Source: Pedobacter polaris
GTDB lineage: Bacteria; Bacteroidota; Bacteroidia; Sphingobacteriales; Sphingobacteriaceae
Assembly: GCF_005116505.1 (NCBI RefSeq)
Contig: NZ_SWBR01000001.1
Location: forward strand, 186,001-250,000
Reading direction: 5' to 3'
DNA: 64,000 bases
In this document: piece by piece, positions 35,588-45,191 of the stretch
Position numbering within the stretch: position 1 is the first letter of the stretch
Layout of the letters: each line of letters starts with the position of its first letter
Made by a program: the position numbers and the translations under genes
The notes under the pieces: model-generated
Databases searched by the model: none
The model's input: only the letters and a program-made list of their open reading frames with translations
Told to the model about the DNA's origin: nothing

Positions 35588-37003
35588 TTATTTCAAAGTT
35601 AATGGTCCGTAAAAATAATTTGTTGGTGTACCACTTACATAGAAACCACCATAGGTTCTGTACAATGGACTAGTGGTAGGGATTGTGGTAGGCAGAAATT
35701 CAGCAATGAAAATCTTATTTGTTAAAAATGGCAATAAGTAAGTTTCAAAACCTTGTATCATTCCTCCGGTTCTTCCGTTAGCATAGGCACCGTCTACAGG
35801 CTCAGGAAATTTCCTTGAAAATGTAACCTGGTTGGTCAAGGTTGACACGTTTACATTAAAGTCATAAGACGCTGTAAAAACTGTTGTACCAGTACCCTGC
35901 GTAAATGGTACATTTACTGTCATTGTGGTAGCAGTCGGGAAAGTGAACGTGATTGAACGAACTTTATTAAGATTTGTAAAGCTTCCTGCGAGAGTTACAT
36001 AGTTGGTCCACATGGTTTTGAATGTTGCAGATTCGCCGTAAGTAACGTAAGCTGTATTAGCAGGATCATAAGTAAAACTAGCTACTCTGTTTTTGGCCAA
36101 CCAAATGTTAAATGTTTGGGTAGCATCAACAGGGTCCGTAGCACCGTAATTTGTTTTCAAAACTCTTTGTACTTCATTTTGTAAAGCTTTAAAATCAACA
36201 TTATAGTAATCTTTATAATAACCATAAACCAGTTTTTCCTTTTCTCTTAATTTCGCTGCAGCTGCTACATTGGTAGTTGCTAAATAGTTCTCAAAGTAAA
36301 CTTGGCCTTCAACTAATAAATGCGCAACCATTTCAGCAAAATCTTCACCAAATGAACTTCTAGAATACTGAGAAATAAAACCTAATTCTTTCGCTACCGG
36401 TGCAGTATTAGCCGCTCCAGTCCAATCTGCGGTATAATCTGCTTTAGACACTTGTTCAAAAGAAGGAGGAATAACGATATTTTGATTTAAGATGTGCGTA
36501 AACTCATGGTGAATTGTTCTGATCTTTCTTTTTACATCAGAAGCACTTGCAAAATTTAAACTGTTTAATTCATAAAGCACTACAGTCCTACCTGCATCAG
36601 CGGTACCTAAGGTAATTGAACCGTTAGTGTTGTAAGAAGGAGATCCATACAATACAAATTGTTTAGGGGTGTATGTTTTGATGAAAGTTTTACCAGCTAT
36701 CGATTCATAAGGCTGCAAAAACGTAGTCAATACTGCCGTCATCATTGGCTGCACTTTATCTAAAGAAACGGGAGACAAATCTCTGTTTACATCAGCTAAG
36801 TTACGTTCAAAACGATAAACTGTTGAAATGTTATAAGGGTTCTCAAGATTGGTGGTTAACCAAGCATCAACAGGACCAGGTACATGGCTATCCGTGTTAA
36901 ATTTGGTTAAATCTACCTGCAAGGTTTCGCTCTTTCTACAAGAGCTTATTGCGATTACTACAAGGAGTAAGGTCAATTTATATACTATCTTTTTCATAAT
37001 CAA
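35588..37003 (-). CDS. Substrate import-associated zinc metallohydrolase lipoprotein
   Basis: A 471-residue lipoprotein (KLTLLLVVIAISSC). The zinc site is H166-E-F-T-H170 in RTIHHEFTHILNQN, and a likely third ligand lies in SFGEDFAEMVAHLLVEG. This matches the TIGR04549-type family of HExxH lipoproteins found beside SusC/SusD pairs. It would sit at the outer membrane and cleave substrate, plausibly peptide, for import. The start could also be the Met two codons in (36997). It lies two bases after susD and four before DUF4302, so all three are co-expressed. Confidence 0.9.
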   Translation of the reverse strand: MIMKKIVYKLTLLLVVIAISSCRKSETLQVDLTKFNTDSHVPGPVDAWLTTNLENPYNISTVYRFERNLADVNRDLSPVSLDKVQPMMTAVLTTFLQPYESIAGKTFIKTYTPKQFVLYGSPSYNTNGSITLGTADAGRTVVLYELNSLNFASASDVKRKIRTIHHEFTHILNQNIVIPPSFEQVSKADYTADWTGAANTAPVAKELGFISQYSRSSFGEDFAEMVAHLLVEGQVYFENYLATTNVAAAAKLREKEKLVYGYYKDYYNVDFKALQNEVQRVLKTNYGATDPVDATQTFNIWLAKNRVASFTYDPANTAYVTYGESATFKTMWTNYVTLAGSFTNLNKVRSITFTFPTATTMTVNVPFTQGTGTTVFTASYDFNVNVSTLTNQVTFSRKFPEPVDGAYANGRTGGMIQGFETYLLPFLTNKIFIAEFLPTTIPTTSPLYRTYGGFYVSGTPTNYFYGPLTLK

Positions 37004-37005
37004 AA

Positions 37006-38484
37006 TTATCTAGGGTTTAAGGCTACTCCAGCAATTTGTGCCTCTTTAGGGATCTGGAACATCCTTCTATTATCTGTAGGAGACAAGGTTTCAAAAGTTT
37101 CTGTCCCATCTGTCGCCAAAAAGTTATGTCTAACAGGCAAATGATGTCTTACAATATCTAACCAACGCATTCCTTCGCACATCCAACCAATTTGTTTAAA
37201 CTGCAGTAGGGTTTTCAATAAGGCATCTTTATCATCGACTACATTAAAAAAGGCTTTTGCTTTATCTAAGGTAACTGCATGATTGGTTGAATTATAACCT
37301 GCAATACGGGCTGAAGCAAAAGTATTTAAATCATCCATTCCTGCTGCAAAATTACCTTTTTGGATATACGCTTCAGCACGGTTCATTAAACCTTCCTCAG
37401 CTAAAAATAATGGTTGCATGATATAAGGAAATCCGATACCTGCTGCGGCGTTGGTATAATAAAAATACTCATTTAAAGTATAACTTGTGTAATTGTTATC
37501 AGACCATCTTAATCCTTTATTTAAAAATCTAGCTCCCGTTACAGTAACTCCGTTATAAATAGTTGAAAAAATAGTCGTTCCAAATCCGTAGCGAGTAGTA
37601 CCACCTACATTGCTTCTTTGATAAGTAGAATAAGTTTCTTGCAATAAAATATTATAGTTCTTATCTGCCTTTGTAACTTCTGCTATAAACTCTGCTGTCG
37701 TATAATTTGCAAGTGTAGTGTTCCATGGTCTTTGGTTATTCACATAGCTTCCATTAGGCACAACTAAATTGGCATGAGCAATAACTTTATCCCAGTCTCC
37801 TTTAAATAAATAGAAACGAGAAGCAAAAGCATTTGCAGCTGCCGGAGTAAAGTGATATTTCGGCACTTTCCATGTACCACTTGATAATAAAGGGAGACCT
37901 TCTTCTAAGTCTTTCTGGATCAGCTCATAAACAGAAGCTACAGTCCCTCTGGTATATTGAGGCAATGTAGTAGTTTCTGGGGCAGTAATGTAAGGAATAC
38001 CTGGAGCATCATTTGCCGCACCAACACTATATTCTTTAGCAAAGAATGTTACCAACATAAAATGAGCATAAGCTCTAGCTACTAAAGCTTCGCCCTTATA
38101 AGGATTAATCTCTGAGCCAAAATTGTTTTTTGCAATGGCCTCTAATGCTTGGTTAGCATTGTTAATTGCAGCGTAGCATGCATTCCAATACTCTGTTGGT
38201 GTGTTATTACCTGTTTCTGGAACATCGCCCCACTTGTATAAGGTTGGAAATGGCTCACTAACATGCCCAACACCAAAACCTTTATCAACCACGTTATCCG
38301 AATAAGTTTCGGCCATGGCAAGATAATTATTTTTAGGGTAAGCAGACACTAGTAATTGGGCTACTTTATCAACTGTGTTGATTTCCGCCCGCATATCTGG
38401 ACTCTGATCCAAATATTTCTTGCAAGAGCCGAATAAAAGAGCTGCCCCGAGTAATGCGAATATATATTTATTATTAAATTTCAT
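37006..38484 (-). CDS. SusD/RagB-family nutrient-binding outer-membrane lipoprotein
   Basis: A 492-residue surface lipoprotein that forms the lid over its SusC partner and captures substrate. The signal peptide is YIFALLGAALLFGSC, followed by KKYLDQSPD, a classic SusD start. TPR-like helices (ANQALEAIAKNNF, EALVARAYAHFMLVTFFAKEY) and the C-terminal EGMRWLDIVRHHLPVRH and NRRMFQIPKEAQIAG confirm the family. It starts 11 bases after susC. No glycan-specific feature is apparent. Confidence 0.96.
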   Translation of the reverse strand: MKFNNKYIFALLGAALLFGSCKKYLDQSPDMRAEINTVDKVAQLLVSAYPKNNYLAMAETYSDNVVDKGFGVGHVSEPFPTLYKWGDVPETGNNTPTEYWNACYAAINNANQALEAIAKNNFGSEINPYKGEALVARAYAHFMLVTFFAKEYSVGAANDAPGIPYITAPETTTLPQYTRGTVASVYELIQKDLEEGLPLLSSGTWKVPKYHFTPAAANAFASRFYLFKGDWDKVIAHANLVVPNGSYVNNQRPWNTTLANYTTAEFIAEVTKADKNYNILLQETYSTYQRSNVGGTTRYGFGTTIFSTIYNGVTVTGARFLNKGLRWSDNNYTSYTLNEYFYYTNAAAGIGFPYIMQPLFLAEEGLMNRAEAYIQKGNFAAGMDDLNTFASARIAGYNSTNHAVTLDKAKAFFNVVDDKDALLKTLLQFKQIGWMCEGMRWLDIVRHHLPVRHNFLATDGTETFETLSPTDNRRMFQIPKEAQIAGVALNPR

Positions 38485-38495
38485 ATTTCAATTTT

Positions 38496-41400
38496 TTAAA
38501 ATCCAACTTTTAACGAAAGTGTATATTGTCTAGGAACTGGCATGGCTACACCACCATTATTAAAGAATTCTGGATCGGCTCCATTTAATTTATCGTCTGA
38601 ATACAGTAGAGCTACATTATTTCCTACTAAGGAGATTTGTGCATTTCCTACACCCACTTTAGAAGTCCATTTTGCAGGTAAAGCATAAGCAAGGCTTACA
38701 TTTTTTAAACGAACAAAATCACCTTTAGCTACTCTTTCAGTAGAGTAGTTATAGGCATTGTAAGGATATCTTGCATCAGTTACTGTACCATTTGGTCTCA
38801 ATACCGCTGCAGCGGCAGTATATCTATCCAAAATAGATGGTATAGTAGTGAATTGCTCATCACCAGGCTTAATCCATCTGTTTAGCACATCTCTCGACAT
38901 AGAAGTCATATCATCGTATGTTGCACTAACTGTGGGTTGTAACCTAACATAGTTTCCTGCAGAAAAAGTGAACAATGTAGATAGCGTAAAGTTTTTGTAA
39001 CTAAACTGGTTCCAGAAACCTCCTGTAAATGTTGGGTCTACTGGGCCATGATAGACTAAACTTCCTACGTTAGTGTCTTGTAAACTGATGTTTGTTTCAT
39101 TTCTAACTCCGTTGATGCCTACAAATGTTGGATAACCATATTGAGGATTTAAGCCATCAAATTTAATAGAGAATAACCCCCTTTGTGCATAGCCTTGTTT
39201 AGCTGCCCCTTCAGCTCTTACTAAAGTCCAGATATTTTGATCTACGTCTAAACGTGTCACTTTATTTTTGTTTACACCAAAGTTAAATTGTGTTCTCCAT
39301 TTGAAACCACTAGCAGTTTTAATCGGATTACCAGCAATAGTCAGCTCATATCCATGGGCCTTCATCTCTCCATAATTGGCAGATTTAATAAACTGACCGC
39401 CTATACCTGATGTTCTAATTGAACCAATCAAATCAAAAATATTTCTTTTATAATAATCGAATGTTACATTTACTTTATTATCGAAAAAGGTTAAATCTGT
39501 ACCAATGTTCACCTCATATAGTTTTTCCCAGGTTAATTCTGAGTTTTCCAAACTGTTAGTATAGATCTGGGATTCTTTTTCATTTTCGTAAGGCCTATAG
39601 GTAACACGGTTATAGAAAACTGCTGATGAATTTGTAGCTGAACCTAAGCTAGCTACCAAACCATAAGTACCTCTAATTCTAGCGCCTGAAAGGATAGGTT
39701 TAACACTTTCAAAGAATTTCTCTTGATCAATATCCCAAGCACCTGAAACATTCCAAGTTGGCAACCAACGAGCAACTTTTGATTTACCCATTAGGTTAGA
39801 ACCATCATTACGAACAGTTGCATTAATGCTATATCTATCCTTATAAGAATAAGCAGCTCTCGCCATCATTGCTAAAAACCTGTCGTAGCCTAAGCCCATA
39901 CCAAAGTATGGATCGCCCCCCTCAATGGTTTTCTTAAAATATCTATAATTTGGATTTACCAAGCCACCATTATTATATTGGTACCCAACGCCTTCAAAAT
40001 CTGAATTTTGACGATCTGTGTAACGCATTTCATATGATGCGAAAACATTTAATCTGTGATCAGTACCGAATGTAGAATCAAATTCTAAGTTGTTTCTCAA
40101 GTAATAGTTTAAGATGTTGTTATTTGTTGTATTGAAGAAACCACCTTCTGGTAATACCACAACCGATGGGTCATTCGGAAATGCTGGATCAGGATATAGA
40201 AGGATATTGTTATCATTTACTGCTGGATTTTGATTGGCTCTGAAAGCATTTGCCATGTTAGAGTTATCTAAAATATAATGCTGCCTTTCTGAACGTGCAT
40301 ATCTGTAAGCGCCATCAAATGAATAAGTTAATTTAGGAAGAATCTTGTATTTGATTCCGCCCTGCACTTTGATATCTAGCATTTTTAATGTCAGATAATT
40401 ATTATCCAATTCACTCAAAATATTGAATGGAGCATAACTGCGAGTAAAGAACTCCAAGCTTCCATCTTCGTTATAAGGTGTTAATACACGACTTGTATTT
40501 AATGCATAAGAATATGGATTAATATCAAAATCTCTAGAATATCTACCATACACTGGATCTGACTGACGGGTTAATGTACCAGGAGATTTTTGATCACGGA
40601 TTGAGGCATTTGCTAATAACTCAGCGCTTAATTTCTCACTAAGTTTAAAATTAGTTCTCAAATTAGCAGTAAAACGCTTAACGTTATCACCTATGGTTTG
40701 TCCACTGTCGTGAGTGTAACTTGTAGAGAAATAATTTTGAACTTTTGCTGTACCGCTGCTCACACTAAGTGAGTGCTCTTGTAATAACGAATTCTTGAAC
40801 AATGTATCAAACCAGTCAGTATTGGCTTGTGCATATCTTGTTAAGAAATTAAGTTGGCTACTCGAGTTATTCTTTAAAGCATAACTGTCTGTAGCTTGGT
40901 CATAGTTATACATTTGGTTATACATCTTATTAAATACACCACCATTAGATGAATTTGCTAATGAGCTGTGTGAATAATAACCTTTGTTTTGCATCTCCAA
41001 TAATACAGACATCTGCTCAGAAGAATTCATGATATCAAAATTATCATATGTGGGTTTCAAGTATGTGGTGAAAGTACCTGAATAATTGATAGTAGCTTTT
41101 CCCTCTGTATTTCTACCTTTTTTTGTGGTTACTACTACTACACCATTCATCGCACGAGCTCCATACATCGCTGTTGCTGCTGCGTCTTTCAAAATAGTAA
41201 AAGACTCCACGTCATCTGGGTTAATACCTGCTACAGATGAACCAATTAATGTATTGGCATCACCAGTAGAGAGCGCTTCATTAGAAATGTTTACCACATC
41301 CTCTAAGATAATTCCATCTACAACCCATAAAGGTTTATTATCCCCAGATAACGAAGTGGCACCGCGAACACGTATTTTCGGAGCTGCTCCAAACGTACCT

Positions 41401-42158
41401 GAAACATTTTGAACAGAAACACCTGCCGCCTGCCCTTCTAACATACGAGAAATATCAGGCACCCCACTTCTTTCAGAATCTTTAGCGCTAATTTTTGTAG
41501 TTGAACCTGTAAATAACTTCCTATCTAGATTTTGATAGCCTGTAGATACGATATTGACTTCTTTTAATTGATTGGCATCTTCTTCTAGATCAATATTAAT
41601 AGTGGTTCTACTCCCAACTGTTGCTTCAATAGTCTTGTAGCCCATATATCTAAACACCAAGACGCTTGTTGCATCAGGAGCAGAAATCTGATACTCACCT
41701 TTATCATTTGTAGAAGCAATTATTGAAGTGCCTTTAACAAATACACTCACACCAGGAACTGGTTTCCCATCTGATTTGTCTTTTACAACTCCCTTAACCA
41801 CCACATCTCTTTTAATTTCCGGAGTGCCTAATGCCGCCTGAACTTTTAAGATTACTTGGCTACCAACTTGTCTGTAACCAATATTTTTTTGCTTAAGTTG
41901 GTCTAAAGATTCTTTGACTGTCCCCATTTTTTCAGGAACATCTAGAATTAGTGTCTTGCTAATTTCAGAAGCATCATACACAAAACTTATTTTGTAAGTC
42001 TGCTCCATTTTCTTTAAATAATTGTCTAACCTTTCGGGCTTCGCTTTTCCTTGCTGAACATCAGCATTTGCTAAAGAAGCCCAAAAGATGGCACAGATAA
42101 GCAATGCTACTCGGCACAAGCTTATTCCTGATTTTCTCTTGTAGAAGTTTTTCTCCAT
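38496..42158 (-). CDS. SusC/RagA-family TonB-dependent transporter with STN signalling domain
   Basis: A 1220-residue outer-membrane transporter. Order of domains: signal peptide, STN domain (about 45-110, LDNYLKKMEQTYKISFVYDA), CarboxypepD_reg-like domain (about 118-205, VVKGVVKDKSDGKPVPGVSV), plug (about 215-345, ending AAATAMYGARAMNGVVVVTTKKG) and a 22-strand barrel to the final LSLKVGF. The STN domain normally contacts a FecR anti-sigma factor, and fecR and an ECF sigma gene lie immediately upstream, so the transporter probably reports ligand binding to its own regulators. The 29-base gap to fecR fits one operon. Confidence 0.96.
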   Translation of the reverse strand: MEKNFYKRKSGISLCRVALLICAIFWASLANADVQQGKAKPERLDNYLKKMEQTYKISFVYDASEISKTLILDVPEKMGTVKESLDQLKQKNIGYRQVGSQVILKVQAALGTPEIKRDVVVKGVVKDKSDGKPVPGVSVFVKGTSIIASTNDKGEYQISAPDATSVLVFRYMGYKTIEATVGSRTTINIDLEEDANQLKEVNIVSTGYQNLDRKLFTGSTTKISAKDSERSGVPDISRMLEGQAAGVSVQNVSGTFGAAPKIRVRGATSLSGDNKPLWVVDGIILEDVVNISNEALSTGDANTLIGSSVAGINPDDVESFTILKDAAATAMYGARAMNGVVVVTTKKGRNTEGKATINYSGTFTTYLKPTYDNFDIMNSSEQMSVLLEMQNKGYYSHSSLANSSNGGVFNKMYNQMYNYDQATDSYALKNNSSSQLNFLTRYAQANTDWFDTLFKNSLLQEHSLSVSSGTAKVQNYFSTSYTHDSGQTIGDNVKRFTANLRTNFKLSEKLSAELLANASIRDQKSPGTLTRQSDPVYGRYSRDFDINPYSYALNTSRVLTPYNEDGSLEFFTRSYAPFNILSELDNNYLTLKMLDIKVQGGIKYKILPKLTYSFDGAYRYARSERQHYILDNSNMANAFRANQNPAVNDNNILLYPDPAFPNDPSVVVLPEGGFFNTTNNNILNYYLRNNLEFDSTFGTDHRLNVFASYEMRYTDRQNSDFEGVGYQYNNGGLVNPNYRYFKKTIEGGDPYFGMGLGYDRFLAMMARAAYSYKDRYSINATVRNDGSNLMGKSKVARWLPTWNVSGAWDIDQEKFFESVKPILSGARIRGTYGLVASLGSATNSSAVFYNRVTYRPYENEKESQIYTNSLENSELTWEKLYEVNIGTDLTFFDNKVNVTFDYYKRNIFDLIGSIRTSGIGGQFIKSANYGEMKAHGYELTIAGNPIKTASGFKWRTQFNFGVNKNKVTRLDVDQNIWTLVRAEGAAKQGYAQRGLFSIKFDGLNPQYGYPTFVGINGVRNETNISLQDTNVGSLVYHGPVDPTFTGGFWNQFSYKNFTLSTLFTFSAGNYVRLQPTVSATYDDMTSMSRDVLNRWIKPGDEQFTTIPSILDRYTAAAAVLRPNGTVTDARYPYNAYNYSTERVAKGDFVRLKNVSLAYALPAKWTSKVGVGNAQISLVGNNVALLYSDDKLNGADPEFFNNGGVAMPVPRQYTLSLKVGF

Positions 42159-42186
42159 AGTTTGGTTTTTTAAATAATTGTTGTGT

Positions 42187-43140
42187 TTAGGGGGTTATTA
42201 AATTGATTTGGTTGTTTTCTTTATTGATTTTTATATTATAGGTTTCATTCAATATTTCGAGGACTTGATCTAAATTTTGATCTTTAAATATTGCGTTTAG
42301 CTTTTTATTGTTTTTATTATTGCTTTCTAGTTTGATTTCGGTACCGTAGTATTCCGTAAGTTGCTTACAAACATCTTCTAAAGGGGTATCAACAAATATC
42401 AATTCTTTCGTTAGCCAAGAGTCTGAATTTTGAGCAGTTTCAGTCAAAAATTCTTTCTTCATCACATCATAAGATAATGCTTGACCAGCGGTAAGAATAG
42501 CAGTTGTACCGTTACTATAGGGTGTAAAAAACACCTTCCCAGTAATTACTCCTAAGTCTATTTTGGTTTCAGTCATCTTAATATTAAATGAGGTACCTAA
42601 TACAATAACATTAGATTTATTCATCAAAACTTTAAATGGGTGTTTAGGGTCTTTGGCTATTTTAAAAAATGCTTGGCCCTTAACCAGTGATATTTCTCTT
42701 GATGAGCCAAATTTATCTGGATATATTAATTCACTATTTTCTGCAAGAATAATTACAGATCCATCTGCTAATTTTACAGAATCTACTTGAAATTGGGCTG
42801 TTGTTTTGGTTAAGAAATTAACTTTGGTAGTTTGATTGTATATCCAATAGCCCAAAGCAAGCACCAATAGCGATGCGGCAATGCCTTTCCACCAAGAATT
42901 ATTCTTTGTTGAATGTTGACCTAAAGCCAATTTGATTTTATGAACAGATTGCTTTTCATCAATACCTTCGAGTATGCCGGCAGATGAGGAAAGTTGCCAA
43001 ATTCTTTCTATCTCTAAAAAATATTTTTCATTGTCAGAAGATTCAGATCTGAATTTGTCAACTAATAGTTTACAATCCAAATCATTAGTATTATTCAAAT
43101 GCCTGGTAATTAATATCAGGGATTCAGAATTTTGGAGCAT
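42187..43140 (-). CDS. FecR-type anti-sigma factor
   Basis: A 317-residue single-pass membrane protein: an N-terminal cytoplasmic helical part, one helix near residues 82-100 (GIAASLLVLALGYWIY), a periplasmic FecR domain (FQVDSVKLADGSVIILAENSELIYP, VKGQAFFKIAKDPKHPFKVL, VLGTSFNI) and a C-terminal DUF4974/STN-like domain (LEDVCKQLTEYYGTEIKLE and LDQVLEILNETYNIKI). It would hold the upstream ECF sigma factor inactive until the STN domain of the SusC protein signals. 68 bases after the sigma gene. Confidence 0.95.
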   Translation of the reverse strand: MLQNSESLILITRHLNNTNDLDCKLLVDKFRSESSDNEKYFLEIERIWQLSSSAGILEGIDEKQSVHKIKLALGQHSTKNNSWWKGIAASLLVLALGYWIYNQTTKVNFLTKTTAQFQVDSVKLADGSVIILAENSELIYPDKFGSSREISLVKGQAFFKIAKDPKHPFKVLMNKSNVIVLGTSFNIKMTETKIDLGVITGKVFFTPYSNGTTAILTAGQALSYDVMKKEFLTETAQNSDSWLTKELIFVDTPLEDVCKQLTEYYGTEIKLESNNKNNKKLNAIFKDQNLDQVLEILNETYNIKINKENNQINLITP

Positions 43141-43208
43141 ATAATTTGTTTAGGTTACATGCTATGACAATCGGAAACAAGAAAACCCCTAGTTTGTTTT
43201 AAAAAAAA

Positions 43209-43805
43209 TTAAAAAAGATATAGAGAAATTATCAATTTATATCCAGAAGAAGATTTTTTAACAGATTTATTATCTAACAATGCCTTTTTAAGAATTTTCA
43301 GTGCATTGGCGATGTGATTTTCTACTGTTCTCTCCGAAATTTCTAAAGCAATGGCTATCTCTTTATATTTTAGATGCTCAAATCTATTTAATTTAAATAT
43401 CTTCTTACATTGGGGTGGTAATTTCTCAATTTCTTGGTGCAATAGAACTATTAATTCATTTTCTTCATCCAACTCAATCAAATATTCGTCTGTAAAATTT
43501 AAAGCTATTTTTTGATGGTGTTCATCAATGTTTTTTTGTCTATTGACATGATTTATACCTGCATTGATCACCGAACGGTAGAGGTAAGATTTAATAGAAA
43601 TTATTTTCTCCAAGTTTTCGGGATTCTCCCAAATCTTTAAAAAAACGTCTTGAACAATTTCTTCTGCTACATGAATGTCTTTCACATATTTATCCGTAGC
43701 TAGTAGTAGTTTCTTAAAAAATTGATTGTAGAATTGCGTAAAAGCCCTAACATGGCTATCACTAATTAGCTCAAATAAATCTCTACCTGTTTTAATATCC
43801 ACCAC
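43209..43805 (-). CDS. ECF RNA polymerase sigma factor (FecI-like)
   Basis: An ECF sigma factor of about 198 residues. Region 2 is FTQFYNQFFKKLLLATDKYVKD through VQDVFLKIWEN; SYLYRSVINAGINHVNRQ is the 2.3-2.4 part; region 4 is LPPQCKKIFKLNRFEHLKYKEIAIALEISERTVENHI. The frame extends to a TTG at 43814, but that codon is the TTG of a TAAATTTG promoter element. I therefore place the start at GTG 43805; GTG 43802 is equally possible. It is the first gene of the SusCD regulatory operon. Confidence 0.92.
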   Translation of the reverse strand: MVDIKTGRDLFELISDSHVRAFTQFYNQFFKKLLLATDKYVKDIHVAEEIVQDVFLKIWENPENLEKIISIKSYLYRSVINAGINHVNRQKNIDEHHQKIALNFTDEYLIELDEENELIVLLHQEIEKLPPQCKKIFKLNRFEHLKYKEIAIALEISERTVENHIANALKILKKALLDNKSVKKSSSGYKLIISLYLF

Positions 43806-43811
43806 TTTCGT

Positions 43812-43819
43812 CAAATTTA
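43812..43819 (-). promoter_or_regulatory. -7 element TAAATTTG before the ECF sigma gene
   Basis: The minus strand reads TAAATTTG, six bases before GTG 43805. Transcription beginning about seven bases downstream would make the sigma mRNA leaderless and rule out the TTG start. Confidence 0.5.
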
Positions 43820-43891
43820 TTTGACCCTAAGATAGCTATTTAAACAATATCGCGTAAAGCAAATGTCACAAAAAAATGGTATTAAATTAAC

Positions 43892-44428
43892 CTATACGTA
43901 ATAAGGAGAAATCATTAGATAAACAATTACACCTGTAACTGCAACGTATAACCACATTGGAAAAGTAATTTTGGCGATTTTTTTATGCTTATCAAAGCGT
44001 TCCGCTAGTGCCCTCACATAAGTAACCAAAACAAAGGGAATAATAATAACGGATAAGGAAATGTGTGTTATTAAAATAAAATAGTAGATATATCTAATTG
44101 CTCCTTCTCCACCAAATTTAGTAGAATTAGATGTCATGTGGTAAGCTACATACATTCCCAAAAACAATACAGAAAGCAAAATAGCTAATTTCATTAAATT
44201 TTCATGCAGTTTTCTTTTGCCATTTTTAATTGCCATTACCGCAATAACCAACACCACTGCCGTTATACCGTTAATAGTGGCATAAATTGGGGGCAAAAAA
44301 GATAAGGGCTGTACATCATACCCCAACTTTCTCAAATTAACACCAAAAAGTAAGGCCACAACTAAAGGTATAGCGATAGACAGGGTGATAATCCACTTAT
44401 TATATTTTTGTTCAACTGATGTATTCAT
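43892..44428 (-). CDS. DUF420 (CtaM-like) membrane protein
   Basis: A 178-residue protein with five hydrophobic helices and conserved His in GMYVAYHMTSNSTKFGG and YFILITHISLS. DUF420 includes CtaM of Gram-positive bacteria, needed for maturation of aa3-type oxidases. Here it is the last gene of the oxidase operon, which supports the same role. I start at ATG 44428; a TTG at 44458 would add ten residues. The 48-base gap to the SCO-like gene carries word-like sequence. Confidence 0.87.
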   Translation of the reverse strand: MNTSVEQKYNKWIITLSIAIPLVVALLFGVNLRKLGYDVQPLSFLPPIYATINGITAVVLVIAVMAIKNGKRKLHENLMKLAILLSVLFLGMYVAYHMTSNSTKFGGEGAIRYIYYFILITHISLSVIIIPFVLVTYVRALAERFDKHKKIAKITFPMWLYVAVTGVIVYLMISPYYV

Positions 44429-44476
44429 TGTATTTATTAAACTTAACTTCCTTATCAATTATTCATTGGCGATTGA

Positions 44477-45184
44477 CTATCGCCCATCTCTCATATTCCT
44501 AAGCTCTTCTGCAATTAGCACTTTTATTTCATCATCTAATTTAGATAGTGCCTCTTGATTTGTTGCTTCATAATAACCCCTTATTCTATGATGTGTATCT
44601 ATCAGCACAAACATATTACTATAGGTAAAGCTAATTTCCTCTTTATGTACAGTCTTCAAGGCATCAAGCAATAACCCGTTTTTAATAAGGGTAGCTACTT
44701 GAAAACTATCTCCTGTTAACAAATCCCACTTTGAAGGATTCGCATCTAATTTTTTAGCATAACCAGCTAATATTGCAGTGTTATCATTACTTGGGTCTAT
44801 ACTTAGGCTGATAAAATGCATCATTTTATTTTTCTCATATAGCTTGCTAAAACCACCCATCGCTTTATTTGCAAAGTCGACCCCGTAGTTTTTACCACTC
44901 GTGTAAAATAGATTAAGTAAAACAACCCTATCCTTATAACTTTTCCAAGTAACAGTATCAGCTTTCTGATTAAGCAACTTAAAATCTGCTATTTCATGAT
45001 AAATGGTATCTGGAATTTGTTTCCCTCTAACGCTATGAAAAGTATTAGCCACCTTTTTCTCACCATAAATTGCCAAAGGTTTGTATCTATTTTTGCCCTT
45101 TTCCTGAAGTAAATAATATAAAAATCCCGGTACCGCTAAAATGGTTACCAGGATTAATATCTTTTTTATAGGATTATATTTCAT
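44477..45184 (-). CDS. SCO1/SenC-family protein lacking copper ligands
   Basis: A 235-residue protein with an N-terminal anchor (ILILVTILAVPGFLYYLL) and a thioredoxin-like SCO fold: VVLLNLFYTSGKN, HFISLSIDPSNDN, WDLLTGDSFQV, NMFVLIDTHHRIRG. SCO proteins load copper into the CuA site of oxidase subunit II through CxxxC and a distal His. Here CxxxC is replaced (TSGKNYG), the distal His region reads EISFTYSNMFVLID, and there is no Cys at all in the protein. ATG 45184 is chosen over 45214 as it clears the preceding gene and begins the anchor. Its place in the operon supports an assembly role without copper binding. Confidence 0.85.
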   Translation of the reverse strand: MKYNPIKKILILVTILAVPGFLYYLLQEKGKNRYKPLAIYGEKKVANTFHSVRGKQIPDTIYHEIADFKLLNQKADTVTWKSYKDRVVLLNLFYTSGKNYGVDFANKAMGGFSKLYEKNKMMHFISLSIDPSNDNTAILAGYAKKLDANPSKWDLLTGDSFQVATLIKNGLLLDALKTVHKEEISFTYSNMFVLIDTHHRIRGYYEATNQEALSKLDDEIKVLIAEELRNMRDGR

Positions 45185-45191
45185 CCGTTTG

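Noticed and set aside
41086..41412. 108-residue open frame on the + strand
   Set aside because: It lies wholly inside and opposite to the SusC gene, in the well-conserved plug domain; a shadow frame.
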